A stretch of DNA of 42,981 nt from a virus, in the IMG/VR virus record IMGVR_UViG_3300027782_000149, positions 1 through 42,981 of that record; one strand, given 5' to 3'. This document shows, in pieces, positions 24,153 to 32,044 of this stretch (the first letter of the stretch is position 1; every line of letters starts with the position of its first letter). A model generated the notes under the pieces. That model saw nothing but the letters and a program-made list of their open reading frames with translations. It made no database searches and was not told the origin of the DNA. The position numbers and the translations under genes are program-made.

Positions 24153-24250
24153 ACTTTATTGATTCACTATTAACTTTACTGCGCTGGAGTAAAGAAGGAT
24201 GGGAAGTTCATCCAATATTCACTGACAGTGAATTTGAAGGCTGGATTTAA
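24149..24250 (+). CDS. Tiny plus-strand protein (33 residues)
   Basis: ATG 24149 overlaps the preceding stop (ATGA) and ends at 24250, directly abutting the minus-strand gene end at 24251. The sequence MNFIDSLLTLLRWSKEGWEV is hydrophobic then Trp/acidic. Support comes from the coupling and exact fit. Confidence 0.55.
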   Translation: MNFIDSLLTLLRWSKEGWEVHPIFTDSEFEGWI

Positions 24251-24508
24251 CTAGGCTGCTCCGCCAGTTAGCAACTCAATGACAATTTTATCTTTAAATT
24301 GTTTGAGTTTGCTCTCAAATAGGTAGCAAGATTCTGCTATTCTATTTACATCGCCTTCCCATAGCAAGTTATGTTGAAGATGATTTGCCCACGTGGACAA
24401 ATCGTCTTTATCTTGCTGAATATCTAAAACGTGCTCTTTGGGCCTGGCCACTTTGTAAAGTTGCCATTCTTGCAATAAGTCTTGTCCCTTGGACCTAAAG
24501 TCTATCAC
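24251..24508 (-). CDS. Small unknown protein after the UvsY-like gene
   Basis: This 85-residue protein uses GTG 24508, which overlaps the upstream stop as GTGA; the open frame further upstream would overlap that gene by 97 bases and is less likely. It is helical, Gln/Asp-rich (VLDIQQDKDDLSTWANHL), without recognised domain. It is the last gene of the gp32-uvsX recombination block. Confidence 0.7.
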   Translation of the reverse strand: MIDFRSKGQDLLQEWQLYKVARPKEHVLDIQQDKDDLSTWANHLQHNLLWEGDVNRIAESCYLFESKLKQFKDKIVIELLTGGAA

Positions 24509-24957
24509 AGTGTGATATCCTCCATACCTGCTGTACGAAGTCGAACAATGTGGCCAAGTTGCCACTGCTTTGCTTCGAGGCCCTTCATTATACCCAACCA
24601 CCGATTGCGTAGTAATGCCACTTCATTGATCAGTGTTTCATAATCAATTACTTCATCTTCGCCGTCGACATACTTTTCAGCGTCGCGACTAGTCAGAGCC
24701 CTGGCATAGGCTTCTAAATACTTTTGGAAATGTTTACGTCTAATTTTACGCAACTGTATATTCAGATGATTGAGCACCGCTTCAATTTCCTGTAATTGGT
24801 TGAAGCGGTGTTCAGTTACACCCGGCAATCGTGCTAGACTTTTTTCTACAGAGCCAAAAATCTTAACTTCAGTTTTGGCTTGATCTAATTCAGCGTTATA
24901 ATAATCAATAAATCCCGGTAGATTACTAATATCGCCAACTACACGGTTATACCACAT
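24505..24957 (-). CDS. Probable UvsY-type recombination mediator
   Basis: This 150-residue protein is all-helical with a strongly basic central helix (LRKIRRKHFQKYLEAYARAL) followed by an acidic patch (EKYVDGEDEVIDYETL). Size, helix pattern and position (two genes after uvsX, four after gp32) fit UvsY, which loads UvsX on gp32-coated DNA. Sequence similarity to T4 UvsY is weak by eye, so this rests largely on context and architecture. Confidence 0.7.
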   Translation of the reverse strand: MWYNRVVGDISNLPGFIDYYNAELDQAKTEVKIFGSVEKSLARLPGVTEHRFNQLQEIEAVLNHLNIQLRKIRRKHFQKYLEAYARALTSRDAEKYVDGEDEVIDYETLINEVALLRNRWLGIMKGLEAKQWQLGHIVRLRTAGMEDITL

Positions 24958-24960
24958 AAA

Positions 24961-25200
24961 TTAATCTTCGTAGTCGTAAGGTTCGTCCTCGTCCCCATCT
25001 TCGGAGTCGCCTGCGGCATATTCTTCATAGCTACGTTTTAAATAGCCATCAACACCTGCCAACTCTTTTAGATCCGGATCATTTAATATGTCTACCATAA
25101 CACTCATTAGTGTGTCAGCGGCGCCTTGTCTTTCTTTAACAGGCACGTATTCTTTAAGAACGGTATAACATTCGACTAGTGTATCAATTTCGATGCTCAT
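24961..25200 (-). CDS. Small acidic protein between uvsX and uvsY-like gene
   Basis: This 79-residue protein has a helical N-terminal part (IDTLVECYTVLKEYVP..RQGAADTLMSVMVDIL) and a very acidic tail (DSEDGDEDEPYDYED) like the acidic tails that compete for or mimic DNA in recombination proteins. It shares a boundary with the uvsX stop (25200). A modulator of UvsX, UvsY or gp32 is plausible from context. Confidence 0.75.
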   Translation of the reverse strand: MSIEIDTLVECYTVLKEYVPVKERQGAADTLMSVMVDILNDPDLKELAGVDGYLKRSYEEYAAGDSEDGDEDEPYDYED

Positions 25201-26264
25201 TATGCGGTTTCCTCTTCGGCTTCTACTTGCGTACTTATGGCTCGAGGATTGTCAGTGATATCTTTCATTACAGTGTCTAGACATCCATCATCATTACGTT
25301 CCCAACCTTTGCGGAACTTTTTAATGATTTCGCCTGTGACACAGGTAAAGACCAAACTGTTGCCTTCTTTCTTAAGCAAGTTTTTAGCTTCAAATAAATC
25401 AGTCAATCCACTGTAGGGATTCATACCTGTTTCATATGGAATTTTAACTTGTACGCTTTCGAAAGGTTTAGCATATCGTGTTTTCATAATCTTGCAACTG
25501 GCACGAATACCTTTGACTTCGCTGATCTTGTTACCATCCTCATCCTCTTTGAGTTTGAGTTTTTTCATAGCAACAACGATAGAGCTAGCATAGATAAAGC
25601 CCTGACCACCACTGATCTTGTCATCTGGATCAAACATATCTTGCGATGCGTATGTGTGGTTAGTACAGACTAATCCTAGGTTTAAGTTACCAAACATATT
25701 AACACAGTTACGAACCAAGGCTGTCAGTGCTTTGGGCTTACGACCCATATCACCTTTCATATCACCTGCTTCGAATTGATTAACGTCTGTGGGCGTTAGC
25801 ATCATACCCAATGAGTCTAATACAAACAATACCTTGGGACGCTGGTCTTCTGGAATAGTTTTGTACTCTTTAACAAACTCTGAAATCATTTTAGCAACAT
25901 CGTCGATCATTGCCATATTCAACTTCAACAGTTTGTCTTCACTGGTGTCAACGTCCAGGGCCTTGAGCCAACCTTCGTCGAGAGCGTTTTCTGTGTCGAT
26001 TAAGATACAGTAGATGCCTTGTGCTTGTGCGTTCTTAATAAGGTTACCAGAACAGATATACGATTTACCTGCACCTGATTCCCCGGCAAACACAGTGACC
26101 TTGCCCAAAGGAATACCTTTGTTAAAGTCGGCACTGATCAAATAATTCAATGCAAAGTTGTTTGTGCTGATCCAATCTGTTGGATCATTGAATCCAAAGC
26201 CAATTCCGTCAATTGCTTTGGTAATTGTTTTTCTAAATTTACTTACGTCAAATGGTTTTCCCAT
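25200..26264 (-). CDS. uvsX: UvsX recombinase (RecA-like)
   Basis: This 354-residue RecA-family protein has Walker A GESGAGKS at 61-68 and Walker B VLFVLDS at 145-151, followed by a loop with GRKPKALTALV and the conserved CTNHTYASQDMFDP segment and SGGQGF. It performs strand exchange on gp32-coated single-stranded DNA and starts recombination-dependent replication. Length is close to T4 UvsX (about 390). It lies immediately after gp32 and before the UvsY-like gene. Confidence 0.95.
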   Translation of the reverse strand: MGKPFDVSKFRKTITKAIDGIGFGFNDPTDWISTNNFALNYLISADFNKGIPLGKVTVFAGESGAGKSYICSGNLIKNAQAQGIYCILIDTENALDEGWLKALDVDTSEDKLLKLNMAMIDDVAKMISEFVKEYKTIPEDQRPKVLFVLDSLGMMLTPTDVNQFEAGDMKGDMGRKPKALTALVRNCVNMFGNLNLGLVCTNHTYASQDMFDPDDKISGGQGFIYASSIVVAMKKLKLKEDEDGNKISEVKGIRASCKIMKTRYAKPFESVQVKIPYETGMNPYSGLTDLFEAKNLLKKEGNSLVFTCVTGEIIKKFRKGWERNDDGCLDTVMKDITDNPRAISTQVEAEEETA

Positions 26265-26281
26265 TATGATACTCCTTATTG

Positions 26282-26348
26282 AAAAAATACACGGGTGAGT
26301 GGGGTACCAGTTTATCTGTCTGGCCCCGGTTTCTCATCTCACCCGTGT
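26282..26348 (-). terminator. Large structured terminator/3'UTR between gp32 and uvsX
   Basis: Outer 11-bp perfect stem ACACGGGTGAG (26289-26299) / CTCACCCGTGT (26338-26348). Inside is a second stem of GGGG-TA-CCAG against CTGGCCCC. On the minus strand the structure ends in six Ts (26287-26282). It should separate or attenuate gp32 from uvsX transcription. Confidence 0.85.
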
Positions 26349-26358
26349 AATGTGCCCT

Positions 26359-27366
26359 TTAGGCTTTTTGACGATTACGAATCATTGCCAGGATATCTTC
26401 TGCACGTTGGCTAGAAGCTTTGGCCTGTACTGGAGCAGAAGCTTCAGCTGGTTCAGCATCTTTTGATGCGGCTGCTGGTGCCGCACGTTCAAAAGGGATA
26501 TCGTCTTCATCTACAGGAGCAGATGCCTTTGCAGGAGCTGGTGCGGCAGAAGCTGTGGAAGCGGCTGCTTTGTCAGACTGGAAGCCAGCTGGCTTGTAGT
26601 ACTGACCCCAACGATCTGGATCATAAGGTTCACCATCGACGCTGGCTTCAAACATTTCTTTAATAACCTTAAGCTCAACATCTGTTGGCTTCTTGGGCAA
26701 GAAATCTGCCAAGTTGTAAAGACCAAACTTCTCAATCGCTTCTGCTTCGTCAGCAGTTAAGGAAGTTTCTTTACGTGCCCACTTACTTGTATTGTAGTCG
26801 GCATAGCCACCCTTGCTAGTTTTAGTAACAGTAAAGTCCAAACCAGCATTGTAGTCTGTGGGCATATTTTCCAATTCTGGATCCATTAGAGCCGCTTTGA
26901 TCAAATTAAAGATCTGCGGACTGATAATGAAACGACGGATTGGATTCTCGGGGGTCTTGTCATCGCTCAATGGATTGTCGTGTACAAAACCTTGGAAAAG
27001 ATAAGATTTCTTTTTCCAGTACTTACGACCCATATCTTCTAGTTTAGGATCCTTAAACCAGCCACGCACTTCTGCTAGTACCGGGCAAGCCTCTCCCCAC
27101 ATTTCAACGCAAGGAACCTGCACCTGCACAGGCTTGCTGTCTGACTGGCCTTTAATGCCAGCAAACGGTAGCTTGATCATTGCTCGTTCGATCCAGAAAA
27201 ATGTGTTTTTAGAGTCTGCGTCAGGAAGAAATCTGACTTTTGCGGAAGTACCTTCTGCGATATTCCAATGTGGATAAATGGCGTTGTCGCCGCCCGATCC
27301 GGATGCGTTGCTTGCACGGTTCTCAGTTGCTTGTAGACGTGCGCGAATTTCTGCTAGAGTTGCCAT
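26359..27366 (-). CDS. gp32: Single-stranded DNA-binding protein gp32
   Basis: This 335-residue protein matches the T4-like gp32 layout: N-terminal cooperativity region (LAEIRARLQA), OB-fold core with PCVEMWGEACP (C86, C94) and KKKSYLFQGFVHDNP, and an Ala/Pro/Asp-rich C-terminal linker that ends in a helical tip SQRAEDILAMIRNRQ. It coats single-stranded DNA and recruits replication and recombination proteins. Only two of the four T4 zinc ligands are apparent, so zinc binding is doubtful. AAAGGA lies 8 bases before ATG 27366. It is fed by a sigma-70-like and a late promoter. Confidence 0.92.
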   Translation of the reverse strand: MATLAEIRARLQATENRASNASGSGGDNAIYPHWNIAEGTSAKVRFLPDADSKNTFFWIERAMIKLPFAGIKGQSDSKPVQVQVPCVEMWGEACPVLAEVRGWFKDPKLEDMGRKYWKKKSYLFQGFVHDNPLSDDKTPENPIRRFIISPQIFNLIKAALMDPELENMPTDYNAGLDFTVTKTSKGGYADYNTSKWARKETSLTADEAEAIEKFGLYNLADFLPKKPTDVELKVIKEMFEASVDGEPYDPDRWGQYYKPAGFQSDKAAASTASAAPAPAKASAPVDEDDIPFERAAPAAASKDAEPAEASAPVQAKASSQRAEDILAMIRNRQKA

Positions 27367-27429
27367 AATGTGTTTCCTTTATAAATTAAGATGGTCTTAG
27401 TGTGCATAATCATATAACAGCACAGTGCT

Positions 27430-27459
27430 ATTGTATGACAAAGTATTTATACTTGTCAA
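27430..27459 (-). promoter_or_regulatory. Sigma-70-like promoter of gp32 with an exact late box nested in its spacer
   Basis: TTGACA at 27459-27454, 18-base spacer, TACAAT at 27435-27430. The spacer holds TATAAATA at 27451-27444, the exact T4 late consensus, so gp32 can be read both early and late. Confidence 0.75.
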
Positions 27460-27460
27460 C

Positions 27461-27486
27461 AAAAAAGGCAGAAATTTCTGCCTTTT
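27461..27486 (-). terminator. Terminator of the collagen-like gene
   Basis: AAGGCAGAAATTTCTGCCTT is a perfect palindrome followed by six Ts on the minus strand, just ahead of the gp32 promoter. Confidence 0.9.
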
Positions 27487-27511
27487 GGTAAAGTCCGTTT
27501 TAACTTATAAG

Positions 27512-28120
27512 TTAACTAGTAGGTCCAATGGTCAACCAACCTTGCAATGCATAAATTTTAAGTTTGTATTCGGATGCATCAAAGTACATTTGTCCTAACT
27601 CTGGATTGTTTGGTGCAATATCTAAATAAGGAACAAGACCGGGTGTACCGCCACCAGTACCTGGTGCACCAGGAGGTCCTTGGTCACCTTTACTGCCAGT
27701 GTAACCACTGCCAGCACTTCCGGTATAACCGCGATCTCCTCGACTGCCAAGGTAACCTCGCTCGCCCTGGCCTTGACTACCAGTGTAGCCACCAGCAGGG
27801 CCTCTACTACCGGTATAGCCTCTTACACCCTCGCCAGTGTCACCTTTTTGGCCTTGGCTTCCTACTAACCCTCTTAGACCGTCGTTGCCTCTGACACCCT
27901 GGCTTCCTGTTAAACCTCTCGGGCCGTCAAGTCCTCTCGGACCGACGTCACCTTTGCTGCCACTATAGCCTCTTAGCCCTTCAAATCCCCTGGGGCCGGC
28001 ATCACCTCTACTGCCAGTATACCCACGTTCGCCAAGTTGCGTACTTGGAGGTAATACTAGCGGTGTAATCTCTGACAATTCTAAATATTCTTGTGCCAAT
28101 GGTGTTTTTAAGTTAGACAT
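27512..28120 (-). CDS. Short collagen-like virion protein
   Basis: This 202-residue protein opens with a 30-residue N-terminal segment (PLAQEYLELSEITPLVLPP) and continues with about 125 residues of Gly-X-Y repeats dominated by GYTGSRG, GPRG and KGDxG, then a compact C-terminal domain (GQMYFDASEYKLKIYALQGWLTIG), a trimerising or head-binding motif common in phage fibres. It lies downstream of a head-associated gene rather than a fibre cluster, so it may be a head or capsid decoration fibre. The start is at 28120, shared with the upstream stop. Confidence 0.85.
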   Translation of the reverse strand: MSNLKTPLAQEYLELSEITPLVLPPSTQLGERGYTGSRGDAGPRGFEGLRGYSGSKGDVGPRGLDGPRGLTGSQGVRGNDGLRGLVGSQGQKGDTGEGVRGYTGSRGPAGGYTGSQGQGERGYLGSRGDRGYTGSAGSGYTGSKGDQGPPGAPGTGGGTPGLVPYLDIAPNNPELGQMYFDASEYKLKIYALQGWLTIGPTS

Positions 28121-29613
28121 TATTTTAATCCTGCTAATCTACGTAATTGTCGCAATTCAATTTGCTTACTTTCCTGTGCCGGCATAACACCTGTACTTGC
28201 TGGATTTTGTACAGGTGGGCTCTGTGGGGCCTGTTGATTTGCCTGTGGTGTTAATTGACCAGGCTGGGGCTGTGTAGCATCAGCTGGTGTTTGCTGTTGT
28301 TGCATAACTTGTCCTAATTCTTCTGCCATTTCTGGATAGCCATTTTCGTTGAGCCAGTCAATGACCAAAGGACGTACATCGGTCTCTGGGCCTTCTTCAC
28401 TCTGACTTGCTTCGTAAAAACTATCAAACAAACTGTCAGATCCAATGATATCGTACAGGGCGCCCGACGCATCTTCGCCGTTGGGTCCTGCACGTAGTGG
28501 CTTTTCCATCAATGATTTAAGTTCTTCTTTTTCTTCGTCCTGTTCCGGGGTGGCCCAGGTGCCCTCGGTAACCCGAGTGGTCCAGTCTTCAAATTCTGCT
28601 ACAAAATCATTGGATCTGTTTTTCTTCTTATTCATATATGCCCTGTATACGTGCGGCAATGCTTCGCTTAGTCTGTCATCAAAGATCTTCTTAACAAATC
28701 TCTCTTTAAGAGAGTCAATGTCAAAATCGTCTTCCATAATGGTAGTGTCTGGAATAAAATTTTCCACAAAGGATTGGTAGCCTCGTTGCCCACGCATTTC
28801 CCCAAGGCATTGGTGTAGTTCACTGTAACGCTCAACCGCGGCTTCAATCATCCCAATGGTTTCTGCATCTTCGAATGTACGATTACGCATCTTGCGTACA
28901 AATACACTTAGGCCACTCATCTCTGTGACCATTTCGGTAATATGTTCCCCCAGCTCGTCGTGCATCTTTCCACCGTTGCTAAGGTGGCGTGCCATTGCAC
29001 GAGCAGGGCTTAATTTTTTAAACGGCATTAAGAAACGCTCGCCTAGATGAGTCTCAACAAAGATTGCTTCAATGTTGCGTGTTCTTGCACCGTGTACTGT
29101 TTCGTCAACGTGGTCGCTGTGGCGCACAATTAATCTAACAGGACCCACTGTTTGGTAGCTACTGCGGCTACTGCCAAACAGTCGACTTTCGGTGGTAACT
29201 TTGTTTACATTAACTTCGTCGGTATTAAATGTACTGTCCGATTTGCTAACCTGTTCCAAATCTCGTAATTTAAGATTGCTACGAGTTATGTCTCTTGTGT
29301 CAAAGGACAACAAATTGCGTTTAGCAAAGTGTCGCATACCACGTAAAAAATCATACCACTCTTCTTTTTCGTCTTCTTGCAATTCGGCTGTGATGTTTTT
29401 ACCAAAGTAAATTTTCAAGCTGTTTTCGTCAATCAGACTGATAGTGACATTGCCATAGTTATGGCCAGCTTCGTTTACAAAGTCAAAGTTAAAAAATCGT
29501 GCATCTTCGGGATTGCTGGTCGATTTAGCATTCTCGTTGCCTACACTGACGTTTTCAAAACGACTACGTATTTTGTCAAATAAATCTTCAGAAATTTTGT
29601 TAATTTCGCGCAT
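28120..29613 (-). CDS. Head/virion-associated protein of unknown function
   Basis: This 497-residue protein is of a type found next to terminase in marine T4-like phages: an N-terminal domain with KIYFGKNITAELQEDEKEEWYDFLRGMRHFAK, a middle beta region GPVRLIVRHSDHVDE, then long helices, a Gln/Pro-rich linker (TQPQPGQLTPQANQQAPQ) and the C-terminal tag LRQLRRLAGLK. GGTAAATA lies 5 bases before ATG 29613 and no ribosome binding site is visible, so the late mRNA is probably leaderless. The enzyme or structural role is unknown; the C-terminal tag is shared with neighbours. Confidence 0.8.
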   Translation of the reverse strand: MREINKISEDLFDKIRSRFENVSVGNENAKSTSNPEDARFFNFDFVNEAGHNYGNVTISLIDENSLKIYFGKNITAELQEDEKEEWYDFLRGMRHFAKRNLLSFDTRDITRSNLKLRDLEQVSKSDSTFNTDEVNVNKVTTESRLFGSSRSSYQTVGPVRLIVRHSDHVDETVHGARTRNIEAIFVETHLGERFLMPFKKLSPARAMARHLSNGGKMHDELGEHITEMVTEMSGLSVFVRKMRNRTFEDAETIGMIEAAVERYSELHQCLGEMRGQRGYQSFVENFIPDTTIMEDDFDIDSLKERFVKKIFDDRLSEALPHVYRAYMNKKKNRSNDFVAEFEDWTTRVTEGTWATPEQDEEKEELKSLMEKPLRAGPNGEDASGALYDIIGSDSLFDSFYEASQSEEGPETDVRPLVIDWLNENGYPEMAEELGQVMQQQQTPADATQPQPGQLTPQANQQAPQSPPVQNPASTGVMPAQESKQIELRQLRRLAGLK

Positions 29614-29618
29614 AGTTG

Positions 29619-29626
29619 TATTTACC
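29619..29626 (-). promoter_or_regulatory. Late promoter box GGTAAATA, 5 bases from start codon
   Basis: GGTAAATA on the minus strand is followed by CAACT and the ATG at 29613. It lies in the 13-base gap after the terminase stop. Confidence 0.55.
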
Positions 29627-31204
29627 TTAGCGTAACATTATAAAAGGCATAGGTTCAATGAAATCATCGTCGGTGTTCCCGCGTAGTTTTTCGTCTAAAT
29701 CTGCATCAAAGCTCTGTAGCGTTGCCAGCATACGCACAGCTAATAGCATACTGGTAACCAAATCGTCTGTTTCCCCGTCCTTGGCTGCAAACCCAGCACC
29801 ACGTGCAATAAAGTTCTTCATTTCACTGATCAAGTTGTTGCTAGAAATATGCATCTTTTTAGTTTCTACCATATTTTTAAACTTAGAGCAAACTGCCAAT
29901 TTACTTTTGTTAGTGGTTGTAAAGCCCTTGCGATATCTACGTGATGAGCCCACTTTAGCTGGTTCACTGAGAAAGGTACCTTTGATGTTTTCTTCGCCAA
30001 TTTCAGAAATACAAATCAAGGCTGCTTCTCCTAGTGTATTGTTTTCTACACTGTAGTAAATGTCTTGTTCAGAATCTGTGTGTTCGTATAAGTGTTGGCA
30101 AATCTCTTTAATCAAAGCAGACTGTCTTTGTACTGTAGTTTTGTTATGTTGCCATTCACCAACTTGCAAACACTCGGGTAGTTCTAAAATTTGTATAGCC
30201 GCTGGATCGCCACCAGTGCCCAGACTAGGATCTAGTGCAACTGCATATACTTTGCCCTTGGTTGGGCGTTTGTACCAACGTACTTGCCCTGTGCGATACA
30301 ATGGTTCGATGCCGCCCATTTCGGCTAGTACAACTGCATTGATTAATGTTTCGTCATAGATCAAGAACTCACATCCGTGTTCACGACGGAAACGTTCTTC
30401 GCCAATACGTCCAATTTCTTCTGCTTTCCATTTGTCGTCACGGTCTGGATGTTCGCTCCAATGTGCCTGGTATGCTTTGAATCCGTTTTTTCCCAGCTCT
30501 GTTGGGTTACCAAATTCGTCAACGCACTTGTTAGCACCCTTCCAGATAAACGCAAATTGGTCCTCGTCACTGTTTGGTGTACTGGTAATAATAGCGCGGC
30601 CACCGGTGCTCAGTGTAGGGGAAATACTAGTCCAAAATTCTTTGGCAATAGAAGGTCTTACGAATGCAAACTCGTCACAGTACAACAATGAAATAGACAT
30701 ACCTCTTCCTGTTGTTTCTGTGGTTGTTTGTGCAACTATGCGACTACCGTTATCAAAGTCAATACTACCTTTGTTGTAACTGGTAGCACCTGCACGAATA
30801 AAATCAGGCACGCTTTCGTACGCATATCTAACACGTTGCATAATCTCTTGTGCGCCTGTGTATTTGTGTGCGGCAATTAGAATTGTACTGTCCGGAATAA
30901 ACATAGCGTACCACAACAGGTAACCAGCAGCCGATGTTGACTTACCAGTTTGTCGCGGCATTAAACTGATACTAAAACGATTGTTATGATATGTGTCAAT
31001 TAGCTTATCTTGATAAGGAAATGCCTTGTACAGCATACGCCCCTTGACTGGGTGCTGTATGTAGAAGTAGTTGTTTAGGAAGTACGCAGGACCTGTTAGC
31101 GAGTCAGCACATTTGGCAAATTCTTTTAATTCGAATTCTGTCCAAGATTCTTGTTGATGTGGTCGTTTGACCAGTGCAACTTCCATTGTTTTTGTGGTTG
31201 ACAT
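29627..31204 (-). CDS. gp17: Terminase large subunit gp17
   Basis: This 525-residue packaging motor has Walker A PRQTGKST at 83-90 and Walker B LLYCDEFA at 173-180 with the catalytic Glu, a coupling motif STPN, and a C-terminal RNase H-like nuclease with ALDPSLGTGGDP, SVENNTLGEAAL and DDLVTSMLL. It cuts concatemeric DNA and pumps it into the prohead. Its partner gp16 lies about 3.8 kb upstream on the same strand, not adjacent as in T4. No clear ribosome binding site precedes ATG 31204. Confidence 0.96.
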   Translation of the reverse strand: MSTTKTMEVALVKRPHQQESWTEFELKEFAKCADSLTGPAYFLNNYFYIQHPVKGRMLYKAFPYQDKLIDTYHNNRFSISLMPRQTGKSTSAAGYLLWYAMFIPDSTILIAAHKYTGAQEIMQRVRYAYESVPDFIRAGATSYNKGSIDFDNGSRIVAQTTTETTGRGMSISLLYCDEFAFVRPSIAKEFWTSISPTLSTGGRAIITSTPNSDEDQFAFIWKGANKCVDEFGNPTELGKNGFKAYQAHWSEHPDRDDKWKAEEIGRIGEERFRREHGCEFLIYDETLINAVVLAEMGGIEPLYRTGQVRWYKRPTKGKVYAVALDPSLGTGGDPAAIQILELPECLQVGEWQHNKTTVQRQSALIKEICQHLYEHTDSEQDIYYSVENNTLGEAALICISEIGEENIKGTFLSEPAKVGSSRRYRKGFTTTNKSKLAVCSKFKNMVETKKMHISSNNLISEMKNFIARGAGFAAKDGETDDLVTSMLLAVRMLATLQSFDADLDEKLRGNTDDDFIEPMPFIMLR

Positions 31205-31242
31205 ATTAGTGATGATAGCGTATACTAGACCTATGTTGTTTG

Positions 31243-31250
31243 GTTAAATA
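31243..31250 (+). promoter_or_regulatory. Late promoter box GTTAAATA, 5 bases from start codon
   Basis: GTTAAATA on the plus strand is followed by TACTT and the ATG of the HNH gene at 31256, with no ribosome binding site. Confidence 0.5.
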
Positions 31251-31255
31251 TACTT

Positions 31256-31798
31256 ATGGCCGATACCCTTCTACTAAATGCAGATTTCAATCCTATTTCG
31301 ATCCTACCACTTAGCGTAGTCTCGTGGCAACACGCGGTAAAGTTATACTTTTTGGATCGTGTAGAGATTTTAGAAACCTACCCAAATCGTGTTATCCGTA
31401 GTGAGCATCTTACTATGGAAATCCCCAGCGTCTGTATGACCAAAGAATACTTCAACTACAAGAAGAATGTTAAATTTAGTCGTGCTAACGTTTTCCTACG
31501 TGACTTGTACACCTGCGCCTATTGCGAAGAAACATTTGCGTCCAAAGAATTAACTTTGGACCACGTGCTGCCTCGCGCCGCAGGTGGTAAAACAACTTGG
31601 GAAAACTCCGTGACTGCCTGTAAGCCTTGTAACTACAAAAAGGGCAGTAAGTTATGGAAGCCAAAACGAGGCCCTTTTAAGCCAGACTACTACAGCCTAA
31701 TTTCACAGTGGAAGAATAGACACGTTCACGTGGGACACGAAAGTTGGCTAAAGTATTTGGGAGTTGAAGAGGCTGCGGTCAACGCCTCTTGGAGTTAA
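31256..31798 (+). CDS. HNH endonuclease
   Basis: This 180-residue protein has a canonical HNH core with Cys pairs: C87/C90 (CAYCEETF), LDHVLPRAAGG with D102-H103, N117 (WENSVTACKPC) and C122/C125, closed by NYKKGSK. Residues 1-85 are an N-terminal domain seen in HNH proteins of this type (LLNADFNPISILPLSVVSW). It cuts DNA. Genes like this are often found next to terminase and may act in packaging or as free-standing homing-type nucleases. It is on the opposite strand from its neighbours and convergent with the gene at 31795. Confidence 0.9.
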   Translation: MADTLLLNADFNPISILPLSVVSWQHAVKLYFLDRVEILETYPNRVIRSEHLTMEIPSVCMTKEYFNYKKNVKFSRANVFLRDLYTCAYCEETFASKELTLDHVLPRAAGGKTTWENSVTACKPCNYKKGSKLWKPKRGPFKPDYYSLISQWKNRHVHVGHESWLKYLGVEEAAVNASWS

Positions 31799-32013
31799 TA
31801 AGGCTTTTCGCCTGTCAGGTAGGGCCTACTAAACCACAGTTTAAACCAAGCGTCGGTACCGGGTTGAATTTTATGTTCACGTTCGTACCGACGTTTTTCT
31901 GCGGCAGTGACACTGATATTACTACCCAGCAAGCTCATTCCACTGTCCGGATTCATTGGCGGAGATTCTTGGACTATCCCAGCTAATTTTTTAAGTCGCT
32001 GAATATCGTCCAT
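31795..32013 (-). CDS. Small protein with N-terminal LKKLAG motif
   Basis: This 72-residue protein starts MDDIQRLKKLAGI, the same motif that ends two neighbouring head proteins. The remainder (TAAEKRRYEREHKIQPGTDAWFKLWFSRPYLTGE) is a charged helix then an aromatic-rich block. ATG 32013 lies 31 bases after the stop of the DUF3008 protein. Function unknown; the shared motif suggests a common binding partner. Confidence 0.72.
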   Translation of the reverse strand: MDDIQRLKKLAGIVQESPPMNPDSGMSLLGSNISVTAAEKRRYEREHKIQPGTDAWFKLWFSRPYLTGEKPY

Positions 32014-32044
32014 TTAGATCTCAATTACCAACAATCTTTTATCT

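Noticed and set aside
28120-29613. Portal protein gp20
   Set aside because: Size and position beside terminase fit, but none of the gp20 sequence pattern is seen; kept as an unknown head-associated protein.
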